DNA from: JAENVT01 sp031412355
Lineage (GTDB): Bacteria; Actinomycetota; Acidimicrobiia; Acidimicrobiales; Ilumatobacteraceae
Assembly (NCBI GenBank): GCA_031412355.1
Contig: JANOCR010000183.1
Span: 1 to 49,603 of the forward strand
DNA: 49,603 bases
Reading direction: 5' to 3'
Shown: positions 1-8,059 of the stretch, piece after piece
How positions within the stretch are numbered: the first letter of the stretch is position 1
Layout of the letters: each line of letters opens with the position of its first letter
The notes under the pieces: model-generated
The model's input: only the letters and a program-made list of their open reading frames with translations
Told to the model about the DNA's origin: nothing
Database searches by the model: none
Program-made: the position numbers and the translations under genes

Positions 1-217
1 AGCCGTCGAAGTCGAGCGGGCGTTCCTGGCCGAACTGGGCAGCGGATGCTCATTGCCTGTCGGCGCGCACGCGCTCGGCACATCTCTCACCGCCTTTCTC
101 GGTACTGAGGATCACTCTCGACACCTGATCGACTCGATCGATCTTCCCGACGATCACCATGAAGCGGTCGGTCGAAGCGTCGAACTGGCCCGCGCGATGC
201 AGCAATGGATGAAGTGA
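1..217 (+). CDS. hemC: Hydroxymethylbilane synthase, C-terminal fragment
   Basis: This is the 3' end of a gene that begins before the window. HemC polymerises four porphobilinogen molecules into hydroxymethylbilane, the linear tetrapyrrole used by HemD. The reading frame starts at base 2 and stops with TGA at 215-217, giving 71 residues. The short motif GSGCSLPVGAHA is the family signature around the cysteine that carries the dipyrromethane cofactor, so the fragment is the cofactor-binding C-terminal domain. It overlaps hemD by 13 bases, which suggests translational coupling. The identification is firm from the motif and the neighbour. The N-terminal two thirds cannot be seen. Confidence 0.93.
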   Translation, partial: AVEVERAFLAELGSGCSLPVGAHALGTSLTAFLGTEDHSRHLIDSIDLPDDHHEAVGRSVELARAMQQWMK

Positions 218-927
218 ACTCGCTCGCCGGGCGATCTGTCGTGATCACCCGCGCCGCCGATCAGGTCACAGCGACGATCGAACTGGTGGAGTCGTTCGAC
301 GCGACACCTGTGGTGGTGCCGCTGATCGAGATCGTCGACGAACCAACAGGCATTGCCGAACTGGCCGTGCTGGACCTCGCCGGCGTCAACTGGCTGGTGG
401 TCACCTCACCGAACGGTGCGCAGCGCGTTGCGCAGTTGGTGTCTCGTACGTCGAAGTCTCCGCTACTCGCCGCCGTCGGCGCGACGACGGCGGCGACGTT
501 GCCCCGCTGCGACCTGGTCGCCGACACCCAGAGCGCCCTCGGGCTGTTGAAGGTCTTTCCACGCGGGCCTGGTCGAGTCGTTGTAGTTCAGGCCGTCGAC
601 GCCGCGCCGATCATGGTCGCCGGCCTCGAGGAACATGGGTGGGACGTCGTCGCGATCTTCCCGTATCGCGCCGTGCCGGCCACACCGTCGATCGAGGAAC
701 AACGTGCTGCGCTCGCCGCCGACGCGGTGCTGTTCGCCAGCGGTTCAGCCGCTCGAGCATGGGTGGAGGTCTTTGGCCCGCGCTCCCCAGCAGTCTCCAT
801 CGCCATCGGCTCGCAGACTGCCGCCGCTGCAGAACGTGCCGGGCTCAAGGTCTCTGCTATAGCTGCCGATCATTCGATGTACGGGATGTTGGTCGCGTTA
901 GGAAGGTATTTCTCAGAGCGGAACTAG
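205..927 (+). CDS. hemD: Uroporphyrinogen-III synthase
   Basis: HemD closes hydroxymethylbilane with inversion of ring D to give uroporphyrinogen III. The 240-residue protein has the usual length and the two-lobed Rossmann-like pattern: it opens with a SVVITRAADQ strand-turn, has WLVVTSPNGA near residue 65, and a VLFASGSAARAW segment near 175, all typical of HemD. Sequence conservation in this family is low, so the location directly after hemC, overlapping it by 13 bases, is the strongest support. The ATG at 205 gives this overlap; a GTG at 214 is an alternative. It ends 45 bases before the next gene. Confidence 0.92.
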   Translation: MDEVNSLAGRSVVITRAADQVTATIELVESFDATPVVVPLIEIVDEPTGIAELAVLDLAGVNWLVVTSPNGAQRVAQLVSRTSKSPLLAAVGATTAATLPRCDLVADTQSALGLLKVFPRGPGRVVVVQAVDAAPIMVAGLEEHGWDVVAIFPYRAVPATPSIEEQRAALAADAVLFASGSAARAWVEVFGPRSPAVSIAIGSQTAAAAERAGLKVSAIAADHSMYGMLVALGRYFSERN

Positions 928-972
928 CATCTACACCAGGCTGGGTCGACGGAAGTGGTACGGAGCACGATG

Positions 973-3378
973 ATGGGCACACGGGTGAGGCGACGGTGGC
1001 TGCTGGCGGCCGCTGTCAGCGCGTCCGTGGCCGGGTTCGGCATCACGCACGCCTCCGCCCAGGTAGGCCTACCCAGAAGCCTCGCCCAGGGACCGACGGT
1101 CGCTGTCGAATCGCAGGCCGGTTCCAATCCTTCGGTCTCCGGCGATGGTCGATTTGTCGTCTTCGCTGGGCCTCCTGCCGCCGAGGAAGACGAGCGAACC
1201 AGCACCGTGTGGCTGCGTGATCGCTCGAATGGCGGCGAGATCGAACTGACGCTTCCGCAACCCGGGGCTCGTACCGGCAACAGCGTGTTCCCCGTGATCA
1301 GTGGCGACGGTTGCTATGCCGCAGTCATCACCGAGACACCGTTCGACCTCTTCCGCGACGACGACTCCGAGAAGCGGTGGGACGTGTATCGCATGCAACT
1401 GCCGACCTGCGGCGGTTCACCCAACAGTTGGCAATTGGTCTCCACGACTGCCTTCCGTGGCGACAATCCGGCTGCCGCCGACAATGTCGACCCGCGCTTC
1501 CCACCGGCCATCTCCGGCGCCGGATCCGTGATCGCCTACACCCATCAGTTCGATGCCGCACAACCAGATCTGGTCGGCGTCATCGTCGTCGACCTCACGA
1601 TTCCGGTCGGCCAGCCGGGTCACGCGTTACCGGTGGCAGGCACGCCGGCCGAGGCGCCGAACACCACCTATCTCTATGTGGGCCTGCGCGAGCCGTCGGT
1701 ATCCGACGACGGCCAGTTCGTCGCGTTCACGTCGGATGCCAACTCGTCGAAGGCCACCCCGGATTGGGGCTCCGGACCGATTCCGGGCGGCTACGCCAGT
1801 GCTCAGGTCTACGTGTGGGACCGCCTGAATCCCGACCCCAACAGCGCCGTGAAGCGCGCATCGCTTCCCCTCGACAGCACGCCCAACGGCGAGGCAACGT
1901 CGCCGGCGATCTCGGCCGACGGCATGTACGTTGCCTTCGCCTCGACCGCCGTCAACCTGGTGCTGGGTGCCTCGTTGCCACCGTGCATCGATAGTTGCCC
2001 GCCGCAGATCTACCGCTACAACCGTCTCGACGGAACCATCGTGCTCGTCAGCCGTGTGCCGGCAAGCACCAGCACGCAGATCATCGGCAGCGATCTCGGC
2101 GCCACCCAACCTGCCATCAGCAGCGACGGCAGCCAGGTCGCATTCGTCACCCGATCGACCAACCTGTTGACCACGCGTCCGGCCGTGGGCGGCGCCGCCA
2201 CCGATGGCGACATCATGGTGTCGAACGTCGACGTCGCCGAGATCTACCGCGCCTCGGTCCTGACCGACGGTGTCACACCAGCACCGGCGGCCAACGCCAA
2301 TCCCAAGCTGTCCGCCACCGGTCGTGTCATCGTGTTCGACACGCTCGCAGGCGCCGCCTTCAGCCCGCTTGCCGAACGCGTCCCCGACTCCATCCGCCAA
2401 GTCATCGGCATCACTCAGCAGCCGCAACTGTCCATCGCCGACATCAACGTCGGGACGGGCATCGTCGGCCTTCCGGGCTCGGAGTGGTTCGTGCGGTTGT
2501 ACAACGCCGGCCCAGGCTCTTTCGTGCCCAACAAGGTGTCTTCGACCAACCCGCAGTTCGGTATCACGTTCGGTGAGTGCATCGAGGGCTACGCAGTACC
2601 GCCGGGCGGATCGTGCGGCGTCGCCATCATCCTCACGCCCAGCGTCGAGGGTTCGCTGAACGGTTTCATCAAGATCACCGAGGCCGGATTCGGTGCACTC
2701 AACGTGCAGTCGAAGATCACCGGCGCGGGCGGGTTGCCGGCCCTCAGCGCCGACCAGGGCAGCTATCACCACTTCGAAACCCTGACGGTCGGCGAGTCCA
2801 GCGACTCGAACACCTTCCTCATCTCGAATGTCAGCCTCGTCCCGGCATGGGTCACCGGTGTTTCCATCCAGGGCGCCAACCCCAAGGACTTCAAGATCGT
2901 CAAGACCAAGTGCCGTGGCGCCGTGCTCGAGATCAGCGCCGGCTGCACGGTCGACGTGGCCTTCGCACCGAAACAGGCCGGTCACCGTTCGGCCACGGTG
3001 ATCGTTGCCACCGACACCGGCCAGTACACCAGCGTGCTCGTCGACGGCGACTCCCATTACACACCGACCATCCAGACCGGAGCGATCGACGTCGTCGCCG
3101 GTGAGGAAGTCGGCGTGGGTGGCACCGGTTTCGCTCCCGACGCGACGGTGACGCTGCTGTGGGCCGACGGCGCCGGGCAGCGCACGACTGTGCAGACCGA
3201 CGAGGTCGGCAGCTTCCTGATTTCCATGCCGGTGGCCGCCAACGAGCGCCCCGGCGATCGCCTGCTGGTGGCACAGACCCCCGGCACCGGCACCGACCCC
3301 GCCTCGGCCGTCCTGCGAGTCATCGCCAAGTCCATCGAAGAGATCGACGCCGCCTCCCCCGAATGGCCCGGCGCCTGA
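973..3378 (+). CDS. Secreted PD40 beta-propeller and Ig-like repeat protein
   Basis: An exported protein of about 801 residues with no recognised enzyme motif. A twin-Arg/Lys n-region, an alanine-rich core and a HASA-Q cleavage site form a signal peptide at residues 1-30. At least six repeats of the type (V/I)S.DG..VAF follow between about residues 50 and 460, which is the PD40/TolB-like propeller signature. The second half carries Ig-like segments with PGGSCGVAIILTPS and CTVDVAFAPKQAG motifs, as in choice-of-anchor D or HYDIN-like domains. The start is uncertain: a GTG at 955 and an ATG at 970 are in frame, but CGGAG at 961-965 is best spaced for the ATG at 973. Function is probably surface binding (inference). 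Confidence 0.85.
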   Translation: MGTRVRRRWLLAAAVSASVAGFGITHASAQVGLPRSLAQGPTVAVESQAGSNPSVSGDGRFVVFAGPPAAEEDERTSTVWLRDRSNGGEIELTLPQPGARTGNSVFPVISGDGCYAAVITETPFDLFRDDDSEKRWDVYRMQLPTCGGSPNSWQLVSTTAFRGDNPAAADNVDPRFPPAISGAGSVIAYTHQFDAAQPDLVGVIVVDLTIPVGQPGHALPVAGTPAEAPNTTYLYVGLREPSVSDDGQFVAFTSDANSSKATPDWGSGPIPGGYASAQVYVWDRLNPDPNSAVKRASLPLDSTPNGEATSPAISADGMYVAFASTAVNLVLGASLPPCIDSCPPQIYRYNRLDGTIVLVSRVPASTSTQIIGSDLGATQPAISSDGSQVAFVTRSTNLLTTRPAVGGAATDGDIMVSNVDVAEIYRASVLTDGVTPAPAANANPKLSATGRVIVFDTLAGAAFSPLAERVPDSIRQVIGITQQPQLSIADINVGTGIVGLPGSEWFVRLYNAGPGSFVPNKVSSTNPQFGITFGECIEGYAVPPGGSCGVAIILTPSVEGSLNGFIKITEAGFGALNVQSKITGAGGLPALSADQGSYHHFETLTVGESSDSNTFLISNVSLVPAWVTGVSIQGANPKDFKIVKTKCRGAVLEISAGCTVDVAFAPKQAGHRSATVIVATDTGQYTSVLVDGDSHYTPTIQTGAIDVVAGEEVGVGGTGFAPDATVTLLWADGAGQRTTVQTDEVGSFLISMPVAANERPGDRLLVAQTPGTGTDPASAVLRVIAKSIEEIDAASPEWPGA

Positions 3379-3406
3379 CCCACCAACCACTGCGCTGATC
3401 CTGAGG

Positions 3407-3451
3407 TGTGGGCACCGAATTGGGCCGCATGCGCCCGTTTCAGTGCCCACA
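3407..3451. repeat. 45-bp imperfect palindrome, copy 1
   Basis: Outer arms 3407-3415 and 3443-3451 are perfect 9-bp complements (TGTGGGCAC/GTGCCCACA). Inner pairing continues at 3417-3419 with 3439-3441, and at 3422-3425 with 3433-3436. It lies 4 bases after the stop of the minus-strand nuclease-like gene and 28 bases after the stop of the plus-strand propeller gene. There is no T-run, so a simple intrinsic terminator is doubtful. A closely similar palindrome occurs at 4412-4450. Confidence 0.8.
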
Positions 3452-3455
3452 GTCG

Positions 3456-4364
3456 CTATGCGACCAGCGCCAGTGCTTCACGGAGGCGACTAATCACCCA
3501 GGCCGGGCGGTCGCGCACGTCTTCATAAGTGAACGTCACCACATGCAGACCTCGTAGCGTCAGTTCTGTGCGACGCTGGGCGTCGGTTTGACGCTGGCGA
3601 CGTGAAGCATGAGTCCCGTGGCCAGAGACCTCGACAACGAGCCCACCGGGGAAGTAGGCATCGACTCGAGCGATTGTCCGGGTCCCGTCGCGGAAGGTCT
3701 TCTGCAGGATGGGACGGGCAATGCCTGCCTCGCGTACCAAACGAAGAAACCAACGCTCAAGCCGACTCTCGCCGCCAGCGTCTACGAGCGCGTCGAGCAG
3801 CAGACGGCTTCCGTTGACCGCACCGCGATGGTCACGCAACGCACGAGTGCGAAGCCGCTGTTCCGCGACCAATCGAAGCCGGATCGCCGAGTCGATGGCG
3901 TTCTCGGTCTCAGCGCGACTGAAACCGAACTGCGGCGACTCGAGGATCAACCGCTCGGCGGTGAGGCAACGAAATCCTCGGACGGTGACTATGTCGGCGT
4001 TGCTGAGCGGCCGGCGAGTCGAGCACACCAGTCCATCGGTGGAATGGCGACGGTGGGCGCGCGGTACCAGGAACTCCGGTGAACAACTCAGGAAGCCGTC
4101 GAGCCCATACAGCTGTGCAGCTGCCCGACCAGCCACCACCCCGAAACCGGCGAGATCGACCAAGCCGGCCGTCAGCGCGCGCTCGAACGTCGGTTGCGAG
4201 CCCCCGATGGCGAACGAGCGCGGCCCAAGGCGGCTAATGAGACCACGTTGTTCCCACTTGCTGCGCATCGACGGGTCAATGTCGCGATCACGCAGTTGAG
4301 CAGCGGACACGACGCTGTGCTGGTTGGCGGCGGTAGCCGCGATCTGGCGAAATCGGTCGTTCAT
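3456..4364 (-). CDS. AbiEi-type N-terminal domain plus DUF559 nuclease-like protein
   Basis: A protein of 302 residues. The first ~55 residues resemble the winged-helix N-terminus of AbiEi antitoxins (VVSAAQLRDRDI..., then RGLISRL). The C-terminal ~100 residues match DUF559, a Vsr-like PD-(D/E)XK nuclease fold: an aromatic LERWFLRLVREAG helix, RVDAYFPGG with the candidate metal Asp, then VVEVSG with the Glu, and a QTDAQRR segment. No AbiEii toxin gene is adjacent, so a classical toxin-antitoxin pair is not supported. The ATG at 4364 is chosen because it begins the conserved domain; a TTG at 4400 is in frame. The gene is bracketed by two similar palindromes. Function is unknown; DNA binding or cleavage is inferred from the fold only. 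Confidence 0.82.
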   Translation of the reverse strand: MNDRFRQIAATAANQHSVVSAAQLRDRDIDPSMRSKWEQRGLISRLGPRSFAIGGSQPTFERALTAGLVDLAGFGVVAGRAAAQLYGLDGFLSCSPEFLVPRAHRRHSTDGLVCSTRRPLSNADIVTVRGFRCLTAERLILESPQFGFSRAETENAIDSAIRLRLVAEQRLRTRALRDHRGAVNGSRLLLDALVDAGGESRLERWFLRLVREAGIARPILQKTFRDGTRTIARVDAYFPGGLVVEVSGHGTHASRRQRQTDAQRRTELTLRGLHVVTFTYEDVRDRPAWVISRLREALALVA

Positions 4365-4411
4365 CGCTGCATCGTGCGCCGCGGGTGTGACAGTGCTCAA
4401 TGTCGCATCGC

Positions 4412-4450
4412 GGGCACCAGGATGGGCCCATGCGGCCCATTTCGGTGCCT
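4412..4450. repeat. 39-bp imperfect palindrome, copy 2
   Basis: Arms 4413-4418 and 4444-4449 (GGCACC/GGTGCC) pair. Inner arms 4422-4428 and 4434-4440 (ATGGGCC/GGCCCAT) form a 7-bp stem around a short loop. Aligned with 3410-3448 it shares GGGCACC, TGGGCC, CATGCG, TTTC and GTGCC in the same order and orientation. It lies 13 bases after the stop of the minus-strand gene at 4464 and upstream of the nuclease-like gene. Confidence 0.78.
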
Positions 4451-4463
4451 ACGGAGCCAGCGG

Positions 4464-5711
4464 TCAGCCGGCCGGGATCACGGGGGCGACAGCGACCATG
4501 CGGCCGGACACCAGCATCGAGGTGGTGCAGTTGCCGGAAAGGTCGCCTCCGCCGCTGCACGCCACCTGGAACACCAGTGATGTGCCGCCGAGCACCTCGA
4601 TCGGCGAGACCCACGAGACCCGCTTGTCGCCGATGACATCGTTGAGCGACAAATTGTAGATCTCGGTCGTGCCGTTCATCAAGGTGGCCACGCCGGCATC
4701 CTTGTTGGGGTTCTGCAGCGCGAAGTCGGTGAGCTGGAACGTCGAACCGGCGGGAACATCGACGGTGACGGACCTGGTCTCGGCCGCCGGGGCGGCGGGA
4801 GCCAGCAGCTTGCTGAACAGCAGACCCTCGTTGATGTTGGCCTGCGGTGTCGCGAGAGGCACGGTGGTGACCGGCACGGAATCACTCGGTAGCACCGGAT
4901 CGCTGACCACCGATGTCGATGAGATGGCTGCGGGAAGTTGTTCGGCGACCGCGTCGTCGGCAGCGTCGCGCACCGCCGGCTTGACGATGCCGAACCACAC
5001 GCCGGCGAGCGCGACGACGGCGGCGAGCAGCATCAGCAGCCGGCCGAACAGTCGCTCGGGGATCATCGAGGCCTGCACGAAGGTGACCGGCGCGCTGGCC
5101 GTGGGACAGCCGGGCTGGTCGGCATCGATGGTGAACTGCACCGTGCGCGATCGGCGCTCCCACTGCAGTCGATTAGCGTGCACCTTCAGACGAATCAGCG
5201 AGCTGGCACCGGGCTCGACGCCGGCCGCCGGCGGATCGAAATCGCCATCGACACGACCGGTGGGATCCAGAAGGTGCAGCCGGCACGAGGCCTGGGTGTT
5301 GCCCTGGTTCTCGAGCATCATCTCGTACACCGCAGTGCGGCGGGCACGCAGGGCGGGCTGCAACATGTGCAGGCGCCGGGTGAACGTCGGGCCGACCTGC
5401 AGCGTCGTCTCCGACGATCCGACGTCATCGGGATCGCTCTGCGGCACGATACGAACCGTCAGCGCCGTAGGTCCGGCGGTGGTGGACGGCAGCAGCGGAG
5501 GGTGGACCTCGACGTCGACGACCTCTTGCGAGCCGCCGAACAGGGTGACCGACCCGGGTCGGATGGTGGTCCATCCGGCGGCGAGACCAACGGGCGCGAG
5601 CGAGAAGGTCTCGGTGGTGTCGCCCAGATTGACGATCGTGAGCTGGAAGACAGCCGAGGTGCCCGGAACCACCTCGATGTCACCTCGCGAGAACCATGCC
5701 TGAGCAGCCAT
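4464..5711 (-). CDS. Membrane-anchored Ig-like domain protein
   Basis: A 415-residue protein of unrecognised family. The N-terminal ~220 residues read as two Ig-like domains of the kind found in COG1470-type proteins (VVPGTSAVFQLTIVNLGD, later VYEMMLENQGNTQAS). One clear transmembrane helix follows (LLMLLAAVVALAGVWFGIV), then an Ala/Ser/Thr/Pro linker and a beta-rich C-terminal domain with two cysteines. The topology suggests an envelope protein with domains on both sides of the membrane. The ATG at 5711 is preferred because TAGCGT at 5719-5724 stands 7 bases before it, the leaderless arrangement seen elsewhere here. A TTG at 5771 overlapping the upstream stop is possible, but the extra 20 codons lack the G/C third-base bias. 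Confidence 0.75.
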   Translation of the reverse strand: MAAQAWFSRGDIEVVPGTSAVFQLTIVNLGDTTETFSLAPVGLAAGWTTIRPGSVTLFGGSQEVVDVEVHPPLLPSTTAGPTALTVRIVPQSDPDDVGSSETTLQVGPTFTRRLHMLQPALRARRTAVYEMMLENQGNTQASCRLHLLDPTGRVDGDFDPPAAGVEPGASSLIRLKVHANRLQWERRSRTVQFTIDADQPGCPTASAPVTFVQASMIPERLFGRLLMLLAAVVALAGVWFGIVKPAVRDAADDAVAEQLPAAISSTSVVSDPVLPSDSVPVTTVPLATPQANINEGLLFSKLLAPAAPAAETRSVTVDVPAGSTFQLTDFALQNPNKDAGVATLMNGTTEIYNLSLNDVIGDKRVSWVSPIEVLGGTSLVFQVACSGGGDLSGNCTTSMLVSGRMVAVAPVIPAG

Positions 5712-5718
5712 CGCCGCA

Positions 5719-5724
5719 ACGCTA
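5719..5724 (-). promoter_or_regulatory. Candidate -10 box, leaderless start of the Ig-like gene
   Basis: TAGCGT on the minus strand stands 7 bases before the ATG at 5711. It matches TANNNT and fits a transcript beginning at or next to the start codon. Confidence 0.4.
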
Positions 5725-5767
5725 CTGGCGGTCGTCTCGCTGTGGGCGTCAATCCCAACGCAATCTG

Positions 5768-7018
5768 TCAACGAAACGTGATCCGGTCTTTTCCGGCCGA
5801 CTTCGCCTGCCGCAGCGCGTCGTTGGCCGTGGCCAGCAGCTTGGTCGAGTTCGCCGCACCGCTGCCAACGGTCACGCCGACCGAGGCACTGAGGTGCACA
5901 TCAGCCGGGAGTGCAGTCCAGGCCCTGGCCGCGACCAGCTGGCGAACACGTTCGAAGACGACGCGGGCGTCGCCTGGCGAGGCGTCACGCAGGACCATCA
6001 CGAACTCGTCGCCTCCCGTGCGCACCACCGAGTCGCCGCGACGGCAGACCCGTTCGAGCACTGCTGCGAGCTCCTGCAGCACGCTGTCGCCGGCCGCGTA
6101 GCCAAAGCGCTCGTTGACCGAATCGAAACAGTCGATGTTCAGCGCGGCAACGCAGACAGGCGAATCGTCCGACAGCACCTCGGGCAACCACCGGCCCAGG
6201 AACTGGCGGTTCGGCAGGCCGGTGAGAGCGTCGGACTCACCCGCAGAAGCCTGACGCAGACGGTCGACGCCGGCGCGTACGTTGTCCCACCGATCGGCAG
6301 ACTGGCAGTGCAACTTGGCGTGCAACCGGTCGGCATAGCTCTGCAGCACTACCCTCGCCTCGTCATGGCGGCCCATGCTCCACAACACGTCGACCTCTAC
6401 GTTCGTCAGCGGCCCGATGCAATCCTCGACATCGAGATCGTCCGCCAACCCCTTGACCTCGTCGATCAACGTCAACACGGTCGTGTCCAGCGACTCGTGC
6501 CAGCGAGCAAGGACCTCACCCAACGCAGCAACGACCAGTTCGCGGCCCATGCCGTGTTCGATCGCCAGGGCGCGGGCACGCACAGCGTCGGCGATTGCCG
6601 ACTGATGATGGCCCAAGTCGGCAAACAACACAGCGCGATGCGCCAGCGCAACGCAGGTTGGGCCGACCTGCTGGCCGCCCTCCGGGTCGAGTGCAGCTGT
6701 CGCCGTATACAGCCCGTCGCGCAGATAGCCGGCTCTACGCGTGGGATCGGTCTCGGCCGCGGCAAGGGCGCGATAGGCGGCGGTCAGACTGGCGTACGCA
6801 GATTGGCGGTCGTCGTCGGTGTCGGCGATGCGCAGGCAACGGTCGTAGAGGATCAGTGACGACTCGAAAAAGCCCGACTGTTCACAGGTGGCTGCCAGGT
6901 CATAGATGGCCGGATATGCCGAAGCCTCGTGCGGAAGTTGCTCGACGGCGTACATCACCTCGGCCAGCAGGTGAGTGCCGTTCGGGGATCGGTCGTGCGC
7001 TGCATTGTGCTCGCTCAC
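5768..7018 (-). CDS. Diguanylate cyclase with TPR-like N-terminus
   Basis: A cytoplasmic 416-residue protein that should make cyclic di-GMP from two GTP. The C-terminal ~165 residues form a GGDEF domain: DALTGLPNRQFL opens it, NIDCFDSVNERFGYAAGD follows, and an intact GGDEF signature lies at residues 335-339. RRGD placed five residues before the signature is the inhibitory RxxD site, so product inhibition is likely. The N-terminal ~230 residues are helical repeats rich in Ala and Leu, probably TPR-like, and may sense a partner. No transmembrane segment is seen. The start is GTG at 7018 with GGAAGGA about 9 bases upstream. It is divergent from hemB. Confidence 0.93.
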   Translation of the reverse strand: MSEHNAAHDRSPNGTHLLAEVMYAVEQLPHEASAYPAIYDLAATCEQSGFFESSLILYDRCLRIADTDDDRQSAYASLTAAYRALAAAETDPTRRAGYLRDGLYTATAALDPEGGQQVGPTCVALAHRAVLFADLGHHQSAIADAVRARALAIEHGMGRELVVAALGEVLARWHESLDTTVLTLIDEVKGLADDLDVEDCIGPLTNVEVDVLWSMGRHDEARVVLQSYADRLHAKLHCQSADRWDNVRAGVDRLRQASAGESDALTGLPNRQFLGRWLPEVLSDDSPVCVAALNIDCFDSVNERFGYAAGDSVLQELAAVLERVCRRGDSVVRTGGDEFVMVLRDASPGDARVVFERVRQLVAARAWTALPADVHLSASVGVTVGSGAANSTKLLATANDALRQAKSAGKDRITFR

Positions 7019-7043
7019 CCGATGAATCCTTCCGTGAATGGCC

Positions 7044-7049
7044 TACGAT
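7044..7049 (+). promoter_or_regulatory. Candidate -10 box for hemB
   Basis: TACGAT lies 8 bases before the GTG at 7058. This spacing puts the transcription start at or next to that codon, which supports a leaderless hemB message and decides its start. Confidence 0.5.
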
Positions 7050-7057
7050 GCCCGGTC

Positions 7058-8059
7058 GTGGCCGGCAACTTCCCTGTTTCACGCCCCCGACGGGTGCGCA
7101 GATCGGCAGCATTGCGAAACCTCGTCGCCGAGACCCGGCTCGACGTCGCCAACCTGGTGGCTCCACTGTTCGTACGCGAAGGCATCGACGAACCGCAGCC
7201 GATCGACTCGCTACCAGGCGTGGTGCAGCACACTCGCGACAGCCTGCGCGCAGAGGTCGGCGAGCTTGCCCGCCTCGGCATCGGAGCCGTGATCCTGTTC
7301 GGAGTGCCATCCACCAAAGATTCCATCGGCTCCTCGGCCTTCGACCCTGAGGGAATTGTGCAATTGTGCTTGGCGGATCTGGCGGCTGATGTCGGTGATC
7401 AGACCGTGCTGATGGCCGATTTGTGTGTCGACGAGTACACCGACCACGGCCATTGCGGCGTGCTCGACGGCCCCGCCGACGATCCCAACACGTCGGTCGA
7501 CAACGACGCCACACTCGAGATCTACGGTCGTATTGCGGTCGCCCAGGCCACGGCCGGCGCTCACGTCGTGGCGCCCAGCGGGATGATGGACGGCCAGGTC
7601 GGGGCGATCCGCACGGCCCTCGACACGGCCGGCTTCGCATCGACCGCGATCCTGGCGTATTCCGCCAAGTACGCCAGCGGTCTGTACGGCCCGTTCCGCG
7701 ATGCGGTTGATGTGCAGATCGCCAGCGGCGGCAATCGCAAGGGGTACCAGCAAGACTTCCGCAATGCCCGCGAGGCGCTGGTCGAGGTCGACGAAGATCT
7801 GGCCCAAGGTGCCGACATGGTGATGGTCAAGCCGGCGCTGTCCTACCTCGACGTGATCGCCGCAGTGCGAGCCCACGTCAACGTTCCGGTTGCTGCGTAC
7901 CACGTCAGCGGCGAGTACGCGATGTTGAAGGCGGCCTCGGCGAACGGCTGGATCGATCACGACACGGTGGCCGTCGAGCACCTCACGGCGATCAAGCGTG
8001 CCGGGGCCGACGTCATCCTCACTTACCTGGCGCGCTGGTTCGCCGAGACCCACCAATGA
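7058..8059 (+). CDS. hemB: Porphobilinogen synthase (delta-aminolevulinic acid dehydratase)
   Basis: HemB condenses two 5-aminolevulinate molecules to porphobilinogen. The protein of 333 residues has the normal length when begun at GTG 7058, where FPVSRPRRVRRSAALRNLV matches the conserved HemB N-terminus; ATG 7022 is in frame but adds residues outside the family. The two Schiff-base lysines lie in YSAKYASGLYGPFR and MVKPALSYLD. The metal-site motif reads LCVDEYTDHGHCG, with Asp replacing the middle Cys of the three-cysteine zinc type, a form I recall as usual in actinobacteria. It overlaps hemL by four bases (ATGA). Confidence 0.96.
   Translation: MAGNFPVSRPRRVRRSAALRNLVAETRLDVANLVAPLFVREGIDEPQPIDSLPGVVQHTRDSLRAEVGELARLGIGAVILFGVPSTKDSIGSSAFDPEGIVQLCLADLAADVGDQTVLMADLCVDEYTDHGHCGVLDGPADDPNTSVDNDATLEIYGRIAVAQATAGAHVVAPSGMMDGQVGAIRTALDTAGFASTAILAYSAKYASGLYGPFRDAVDVQIASGGNRKGYQQDFRNAREALVEVDEDLAQGADMVMVKPALSYLDVIAAVRAHVNVPVAAYHVSGEYAMLKAASANGWIDHDTVAVEHLTAIKRAGADVILTYLARWFAETHQ

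Noticed and set aside
1627..3450. 607-codon minus-strand frame opposite the propeller gene
   Set aside because: Gly/Asp/Arg-rich shadow of the plus-strand gene. The plus strand shows a signal peptide, repeats and normal codon bias.
3456..4364. Complete AbiE toxin-antitoxin system
   Set aside because: Only the AbiEi-like N-terminal domain is present; no AbiEii nucleotidyltransferase gene is adjacent.
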